Assembly (NCBI GenBank): GCA_024516035.1
Contig: CM044957.1
Span: 45,736,530 to 45,800,529, forward strand
Direction of reading: 5' to 3'
DNA from: Bactericera cockerelli
Lineage: Eukaryota > Arthropoda > Insecta > Hemiptera > Triozidae
DNA: 64,000 bases
In this document: piece by piece, positions 37,281 through 46,800 of the stretch
Position numbering within the stretch: position 1 is the first letter of the stretch
Layout: each line of letters opens with the position of its first letter
Notes under the pieces: generated by a model
What the model saw: only the letters and a program-made list of their open reading frames with translations
What the model was told of the DNA's origin: nothing
The model's database searches: none
Program-made: the position numbers and the translations under genes

Positions 37281-40200
37281 ACACCACACACCACACACCA
37301 CACCAACACCACACACACCACACCACATACCCCACACACACCCCCACACACACACAAAAATGTCATTTAGGTTTGAAAAAGAACCTGAATATTTTTTGTC
37401 GCCCATCTCTTTTCTGGTCTTCCCCGGCGTAGCTCAAGAATGGCTCATCAGAATTTCGCGATCAATATTTCAAATGAAAGCCTAAACCCTTGCCTAAAAC
37501 TTTCTCGCTCTGAGTTGATAGGTCGTCACTTCAAATTTCGAGTAAAAATGTCATTTAGGTCAAAAAACGTGAATATTTTACATGTTACCCATCCATTTTT
37601 TTACCTTACCTGGCGTAGCTCAAGAACGGCTCATCAGAAATTCGCGATTGATATGTCAATTGAATGCTCAAACCCTCCCCTAAAACTTTCTTGCTTTGAG
37701 TTTATAGGTCGTCGCGACAAATTTCGGGAAAAAATGTCATTCATGTCAAAAAACGTGAATTTTTTTTGCGTCACCCATCCATTTTTATCCTTACTCATTG
37801 TAGCTTAACCTCAGGGAAATATAATCTAGCCTAGAAGAATTTTCTGATCCTAAGGGACCTATGTGCAAAATTTCAGGTTTCTCGGTCAAACGGTGTGGAT
37901 TTGTATAAAGAACATACATACATACATACATACAGACAGCTTTCTTTTATAGATATAGATTTAATTTTTTTTTAAATATCTACATTTTTATATTTACCAG
38001 ACATTATTTTAGGATCTTCGATTATGTTCTTGGAAAACTTGACCAGGAATTCTTGAGCTTTCATTGGGTCGGGTAGGAATCGCGACAGGCTTATGATCTT
38101 GGCTTGAATTTCTTTGGCATTCTCTGTGGGCTTCCTGTGAAGCTCAGTCCAATCTCTCACCGCATTCCTAACTCTGAAATAATAAAGAAAAATGAACAAA
38201 TTGATACGGGAATATTAATAATTGAAAGTTTATAAAATTGAAAAAAATAAATAAAAATGTATGTATTTCCAACAACAAAAAATTGATACGGTTATAATAT
38301 GTGCAACTCATGCAGGTCAGTCCAATCTCTCACCGCATTCCTAACTCTGAAATAATAATGTTTTTTTTTCGTGTTATTATGTCAAAATTTTAGTGGGTAG
38401 CGCCGAATCATAGGACTTTTACATCTTGAAAATACAATATCTTGTACAATATCTTATTCATGAGTTAAGATCTTGATTTTGTCTATTAATTTCGCCCCTA
38501 GTGTACAAGAATAATAATAATATCGCCTTATTTATAGTGCCCGATGAAGACTATTAAGTCCCATCTTTCCAGCAGTAAGCCCAAGACGTATTATTACCTA
38601 TGTGGTAAAAATCCCAAATGGGAGGATAACATGTCATGTTCCGGCTGGGTTTCGAACCCACGAACTCTGGAATCTTTGGATTTACAGAGTGCCGCCTTTA
38701 CCACTGAGATACCGGGACAGGACTTTTACAACTTGAAAATACAATATCTTGTACTACTACTTTTTGTCAACTACTTTACTACTAAGCTACCGGGACATAC
38801 TTAATAGTAATAATAATAATGTGTTTTATTGTACATTTCTTTTACATTACATAGTTACATATAAGATATAGCACATAGGAAAATAAATATTAAAGTGAAA
38901 CTGTATGTTTTACATAGACTTGTCACACTAAGAGACCCAGTATAGTATGGGTCTGTTGTGAAATGTAAATTTGTGAAACTTACACCAGAGTGGTTTTCTG
39001 CAGTTCAATGAACGCCTTGGTCGCGTGATCGTTGATGGTTCCGAAGAGATGGTACAGCTTCTTCATTCGCTCCTCGGGTCCCAGTGTGTAGGGTACCAGG
39101 GAGGTATTCAGGAGTCTCTCCACCAGGACCCGGTCGTCCAGAATTTACATCTAATAAAGTGTTGTATAAAAATAATAATAATACTTACACCAGAGTGGTT
39201 TTCTGCAGCTCAATGAACGCTTTGGTCGCGTGATCGTTGATGGTTCCGAAGAGATGGTACAGTTTCTTCATTCGCTCCTCGGGTCCCAGTGTGTAGGGTA
39301 CCAGGGAGGTATTCAGGAGTCTCTCCACCAGGACCCTGTCGTCCAGACTCGTCATGTAGTAGCCGTGCAGGATCTTGTCCTTGATCCAGGTGACCGCCTT
39401 CTTCGTGGCCTGAGGGCAGTCCTCGTCGTTCAGATGGTTCTTGTAGATCATCGCCAGCCCGGTGAGCGCTTCCTTTCTGATTTTGAACTGAAAATAGCAA
39501 ACACAATGGTGGAAAAACAATGTTACATCCAAACCAATTTCCCTCGCAATCCAGAGACGGAACAGTGCGAGTATTGAGGGAACTTTTCCTCCATTCAGTT
39601 CCCTCGGTGAAGTCTTCGATTTATTGTTCATATATTATTGCTTTCATTTTTAACAAATAAATAAATGAGATGTCTAACCCTTAAAAAAAAAAAATTCAGT
39701 AGTCATTCTAATTCTGGTTCAGTCTTCCATTATTCAATACACATATTTCAATTCAATAAAACCATGAAACACAATAATGATCAAACATTTCTAGAATAAT
39801 TAATGCATAATTATTATGATTGGCATGGTAAAAATTCTTTAGATACTGAGAGAGCGAGTCAATAAATCCCTCCATTCGCAGGAAACAACGCGTCATCAAC
39901 GCTGGCACGAATGTAGGACAAAGAAAATAATCCATTACAAATTCAATTAAATTCTACAGGGTTCGCACATAAAACACTTGCGATATCAAGAAAATTGTTA
40001 ATAATTCATAATATGAGACTAGGATTCATTGTCATCTGGACTAATTCATTGTCACAAGATTAAAAGCTTGACTTGTCTATATCATAGACTTTAATTTAAA
40101 AGATTCGTCCTTATTTGTTTCCCCTTGTTTACCTAATGAGAGCTATGTCTAACTGTTGAGTCCAAATAAGGACGAAACTAGTCTTAGACTGCTCTCTAAA

Positions 40201-43200
40201 TCTTTTAAAGTCTATGCTATAGACAAGTCAAGCTTTTAATCTTCAGACTCTGAATTAGTTAAAGGCTTTAATCTTGCGGCTAGGAATGAGTGTAGATGAC
40301 TATGAATTTTGGTCTCATATTATTTACACGTCAATATACACGTCAAATTTGTTTAATAGCCTAATAATAATAAAACTATTTAGTGGAAGGTAACCCACCA
40401 GGCGAGGTTACTGCTCGAAGCATTTTCTACCACCTAACCCTCAGAGTCTTATTATTATCTGGTCACAAACTCAAATTAATGAGGAAAAATGTGCTTACCG
40501 GTAGCTCAGTGGTAAAGGCGGCACTCCGTGAATCCAGAGATCCCAGAGGTCGTGGGTTCGAAACCCAGCCGAGACATGACATGTTATCCTTCCATTTGGG
40601 ATTTTTACCACATAATATTATGTCTTGGTATTACTCCTGGAATAATGGGACTTTAGTAGTCCTAATCGGGCAGTCTAAATGAGGCGATATTATTATTATA
40701 ATTACCTTCTTGTCTAGGGTTATTTCTTATTATTATCTAGTCACCAACTCAAATTAATGAGGAAAAATGTGCTGACCTTCTTGTCCAGGGTTCGCTCCTT
40801 CACGAACGTGAGCAGATCCTCGGAGCTGGACACGATGTCAAAGTCTCGCCTGGCGGTGGTCACGATGGCCGTGACCACCTCGTAGCGCACGTTCTCATCC
40901 GTGTCGTGCTGGCGCATCTTGAGCGTGTCCACGATGTCCTGACGCAGGTCCGGGTGGTTCAGTAGGAAGTGCATCGAGTACTGGACGCACTTGATGCGGA
41001 TGCTTGTGCTGATGTCATTGAATCTAGAATTTTTTTGAATTTGAATTTATTTATTTATTTAAAGTGAAAAACAAACAGTTGATTCCCTCACAATAAATGG
41101 GGATCAACCTATTATATGCTACTCACTATAAGACAAGTATAGATATAAACATGAGGTATAAAATTTAAGAAAGGTAAATAGTAAAATGTAAAAAGAATAA
41201 TAATAATAATAAGTGTCATCATTCATCATTCAAGATTGTCCTCAAAGTTCATCATTCAAGAAGTGTCTTCATTCAGAAATCCATCATATTACAAACTTGT
41301 CAACTAGTCAGAAGTTTTCTCAACACATAATTCATATGACCTAATTAACGAATAGGACTGATGTCCCTTCTAATGTGTCAAATGTAAAAAAAAAAAAAAA
41401 TGTTCATGTTATAATAAATCATTTGTTATATTTTTAATTTTTTTTTATGTATACATTTTCATTAGGTTTCTAAGAAGAGAGAGATATAATAATAATAGCT
41501 CTTTATTGCCATGTACCGACCTCAGTAGTTTAATGGATAAGGCAAACAGACTTAGTATAATAATAATAATAAAAACTCTTTTTTGACAGGATTGTCAAAA
41601 AAGTATGAAAGCATTTTCTACCACCTAACTCTTAGAGTCTTTTTATTACGTGGTCACAAACTCAAATTAATGAAGAAAAAGTCATGCACTGGGTGGGATT
41701 CGAACCAATGGATCCCTACGCTACCTGGATTACCAGACTAGTACGTTAACCACTTGACTACATTACCTGCCGAGTAAGGAGCGCCACAGCTGCGTGTGTT
41801 GCTGCACCAGGGTGGAGTGCTCCTCTGAGAACTTTTGTTAACACACTCATGTTACACACTCACGTTACATGTTACACACTCACGCTACATGTTACACACT
41901 CACGTTACATGTTACACGCTCACGTTACATGTTACACGTTACATTACATGTTACACGTTACATTACATGTTACACGTTACATTACATGTTACACGTTACA
42001 TTACATGTTACACGTTACATTACATGTTACACGTTACATTACATGTTACACGTTACATTACCTGCCGAGGAAGGAGCGCCAGAGCTGCGAGTGCTGCTGG
42101 GCCAGGGTGGAGTGCTCCTCTGAGAACTTTTGTTACATGCTCACGTTACACGTTACATTACATGTTACACGTTACATTACATGTTACACGTTACATTACC
42201 TGCCGAGGAAGGAGCGCCAGAGCTGCGTGTGCTGCTGGGCCAGGGTCGAGTGCTCCTCCGAGAACTTTTGTTACATGTAACACGTTACATGTTACAATTG
42301 TTACATGTTACGCGTTACATGTTACACGTTACATGTTGGACGTTACATTACCTGCCGAGGAAGGAGCGCCAGAGCTGCGTGTGCTGCTGGGCCAGGGTGG
42401 AGTGCTCCTCCGAGAACTTTTGTTACATGTTACACACTACACGCTCATGTTACATGTTACACACTACACGCTCACGTTACACGTTACATTACCTGCCGAG
42501 TAAGGAGCGCCACAGCTGCGTGTGCTGCTGCGCCAGGGTGGAGTGCTCCTCTGAGAACTTTTGTTACATGTTACACACTACACGCTCATGTTACATGTTA
42601 CACACTACACGCTCACGTTACACGTTACATTACCTGCCGAGGAAGGAGAGCCACAGCTGCGTGTGCTGCTGCGCCAGGGTGGAGTGCTCCTCTGAGAACT
42701 TTTGTTACATGTACCACGCTCACGTTACATGTTACACGTTGTATTACTTGCCGAGGAAGGAGCGCCACAGCTGCGTGTGCTGCTGCGCCAGGGTGGAGTG
42801 CTCCTCTGAGAACTTTTGTTACATGTACCACGCTCACGTTACATGTTACACGTTGTATTACTTGCCGAGGAAGGAGCGCCACAGCTGCGTGTGCTGCTGC
42901 GCCAGGGTGGAGTGCTCCTCTGAGAACTTTTGTTACATGTACCACGCTCACGTTACATGTTACACGTTGTATTACTTGCCGAGGAAGGAGCGCCACAGCT
43001 GCGTGTGCTGCTGCGCCAGGGTGGAGTGCTCCTCTGAGAACTTTTGTTACATGTACCACGCTCACGTTACATGTTACACGTTGTATTACTTGCCGAGGAA
43101 GGAGCGCCACAGCTGCGTGTGCTGCTGCGCCAGGGTGGAGTGCTCCTCTGAGAACTTTTGTTACATGTACCACGCTCACGTTACATGTTACACGTTGTAT

Positions 43201-43858
43201 TACTTGCCGAGGAAGGAGCGCCACAGCTGCGTGTGCTGCTGCGCCAGGGTGGAGTGCTCCTCTGAGAACTTTTGTTACATGTACCACGCTCACGTTACAT
43301 GTTACACGTTGTATTACTTGCCGAGGAAGGAGCGCCACAGCTGCGTGTGCTGCTGCACCAGGATGGAATGCTCCTCTGAGAACTTTTGTTACATGCTCAC
43401 GTTACATGTTACACATTACATGTTACACGTTACACGTAACACGTTACATGTTACACGTTACACGTAACACGTTACATGTTACACGTTACATGTTACACGT
43501 TGCATTACCTGCCGAGGAAGGAGCGCCACAGCTGTGTGTGCTGCTGGGCCAGGGTGGAGTGCTCCTCGGAGAACATGCGAGCGAGCAGGGAGACGGTCTG
43601 GAGCCGCTCTGTCTCGAGGTTGCTCTTGAGCTTGCACTCCAGCTGGGGAAGCACGGCGCTGAGGATTTCGGGCACATCTTGTACAGCTCGTAGATGAGAT
43701 CGTAGATCTTGGAGGCGATGTTCAGGCCCCGCTCTTCCTTGCCCAAGATGAGGAACGTGTTGAAGAACTGGGGATTGAATAGTTTTGGGTGAATAGTAGG
43801 TCAGGGCTGGGTGGAAGAGATTGCCAAAGGCAATAACCCCGCCCTTTAGTTAGGACAC

Positions 43859-43893
<35 letters not shown>

Positions 43894-46800
43894 CTTCTAT
43901 TATTTTGTATTTTAATTTGTAAATATTTGTGTTGTATACAGGGTGGGCCAAAAGTCTGGAAACCCCTGAATAACTTTCGAATGGCTTCTTCGGTAAAGGT
44001 AAAAAATTGTATGGTAAACCGGGGTAGTAAGACCTTCTTTAATAGTGCGGCCGATTTTTGTTACCGGCCCCCATGTCGGGGCCACGGGGGCCAACTTCAT
44101 TTTTTTAAATACGAACCCCCACCTTGCGATACATTTTTGGAAAGGTTTTTACATAAGAAATACTTTGAAGCTTGATTCTAAAAATGTATCGCAAGTTGTG
44201 GTTTCGTATTTTAAAAAAATTAAGTTGGCCCCCCTGTCCCAGACATGGAGGCCGGTAAAAAAAATCGGCCCCATTCTAAAATAAGGTCTGATTACCACGG
44301 ATTATCGAACCTAATTTTAAATTTACTGAAAAAGCCCTTTCGAAAGATATTCAGGGGTTTCCAGACTTTATACTGCATACACAACGTTGGACGCCATTTG
44401 CAAACAGTTCATATTTAAAAACATAAAATTTACACCAAATTATTTCTTATTTAAAGACCTTTCCAAAAATGTATCGCAAGGTAGGGGTTCGAATTTAAAA
44501 AAATGAAGTTGGCCCCCCTGGCCCCGACATGGGGACCGGTATCAAAAATCGGCCGCACTATAAAAGAAGGTCTTACTACCCCGGTTTACCATACAATTTT
44601 TTACCTTTACCGAAGAAGCCATTCGAAAGTTATTCAGGGGTTTCCAGACTTTTGCCCCACCCTGTATAATATGTCCTATTAATAAAGTGTAAATAAATAA
44701 ATAGTTTTTTTTTATATAACAAGAATACATAGTCAGGTATATGTAATATTTTATATAAAACTAGGATTCTTTAAATTTTCACTCACCTGTTTAGTGAAAA
44801 TTTAAAGAATCCTAGTTTTATATAAAATATTACATATACCTACCTGACATTATTTTGGATTCTAATATAAACTTAATAACAAATAAGAATACATAGTAAA
44901 ACAAAAAGCGCACGAATAGCTCAGTGGTTAAGCACTCGCTTGCCATGCGGAAGGTCCCGTGTTCGAATCCCCGCGCCCACAACATTTGTATTAAAAATTT
45001 GGTTACAGTTGTTTGTAAGGGATACCTGCCAGTGCGCTTGTGTTGACCCAGCACCTAAATGGGAAGTATTGTGTCACTTCTCGCCCATCAGAGGGGAGGC
45101 ATACTACGTGATGGACAGGCTACAACATAGACCACAAGCGTCTGCAGTAGCTCCTGTTTCATGTCTACGAAGAAAAAAAAAAGAGCTGTGAAAATCTCAC
45201 AGTAGCTGCTGTTTCATGACTACGACAAAAAGGGCGGTGAAAATATTATCTAAAAAAAATCAAGATATTTTATTAACTTACAATCTGGATATAAGGATCT
45301 AGTAATCAACTTACATTCTGGATATACGGCTCTAGTTTTCAACTTACATTCTGGATATACAGCTCTAGTTTTCAACTTACATTCTGGATATACGGCTCTA
45401 GTTCTGTTTTCAACTTACATTCTGGATATACGGCTCTAGTGTGTCGTTCGTTTTCACAATGAGTTCCTTGGCCAGAAGATACGCATTCTTTTTCTGCGTC
45501 TTCTGCGGGTCTACAATGTTCATGAGGATGATGTCCAGCAGTTCGTGGGACAGAATGTCTGACTCGGTGATGAGTGGACAGAGCACATCCAGCATGAAGC
45601 TCTTCACCTTGCCGGAATGTTCATCACTGAAATAAATAAATATGTTTCTTGGTGTTATTATAACGCCAATTGTAGTCACTATGGCAGAGTGAGTTAGCGC
45701 GCTAGGCATTGCACACATGGTGACCTGGGTTCGATTCCCAGCGGGGGAGGATTTTTTCTGCTCTGTACTTGGATGTTTGGGGTCCACTCATACCTCGTGA
45801 GGAAAAATGAGTAGCTGCTTTGATGTGAAGCAACGACCAGTGGCAGAATCATAGGCAAAAAAAATAATACAAGATATTGTAAATTAAAGTGGTAAAGTCC
45901 TATGAATGTCCTATGATTCTGCGCTACCCACTAAAATTGTGACATAATAACACAAAGAAAAAGCATCATTATCATTATAACGCCAATTTTAGATGGTAGC
46001 GCAGAATAAATTATAGTACTTTTCTGTATCTTTAATATCCCAATATCTTATTTTCGTCTATAATTCCGTCACTGGTCGCTGTTCACATTAAGGTAACGAC
46101 TCATTTTTCCTCACGAGGGAGTGAACCCCAAACATCTAAGTACAGAGCTGTCTGGCTGGGGGACGTTAAACAGGGAGAAGACCAGTGTCTCGCTAGAGGA
46201 CTATAAACAGAGAACAGACTAGCCAACCCTTACAAGCCAGGCTAGCTTGCAGTTTCCTAAGGGTTTAATGGCTTGTACAGAAAAGTCCAAGTCCTCATGA
46301 TGGTTGATCGCACATAGAAATATGTGGTTCAGGACGAGCCAACTTTGAAATAAAGTTGGCTGGAGACCATCACTCACCCCTCCAGCTGTAGCCAAGCTGG
46401 CTACAACAACAACAACAACAAGTACAGAGCAGAAAAAATCCTGCCTCGCTGGGGTTCAATCTTAGGTCACTACTGAATTTAATAAATCAATGACCTTAAT
46501 TTATTGACTTTAGAAAAAATTAATTATCATAAAAAAGAACCAAACTACATATTTCCAAGCTAGTTTGGTTTCATTCATAAATAGAAAAGAACTAGTTTTT
46601 TATTTGAATAAAATATGCAGCGCTGTGCAAAGTAAATTCTAGGTATGGCAACTCCTGAAATAATACATTATCACTTTATTTTATTTTGTAATTCTTTTTT
46701 TTTTTACAATAGTTTTTTTACCTGTAAGTAGAATCAAGATATGTATGAACCTACAGTTGGGCAGAAGAAGTTCAATACTAGTAGTATATTAATTAGCAGA

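Noticed and set aside
36883..37485. Long His/Thr and Cys/Val frames on both strands
   Set aside because: Translation of a CA microsatellite.
42130..43693. Two + strand open frames of 445 and 462 codons, Cys/His/Thr-rich
   Set aside because: They exist because the 114-bp repeat period is a multiple of three; the sequence is antisense exon 5 edge plus TTACACG filler, and the peptides resemble no family.
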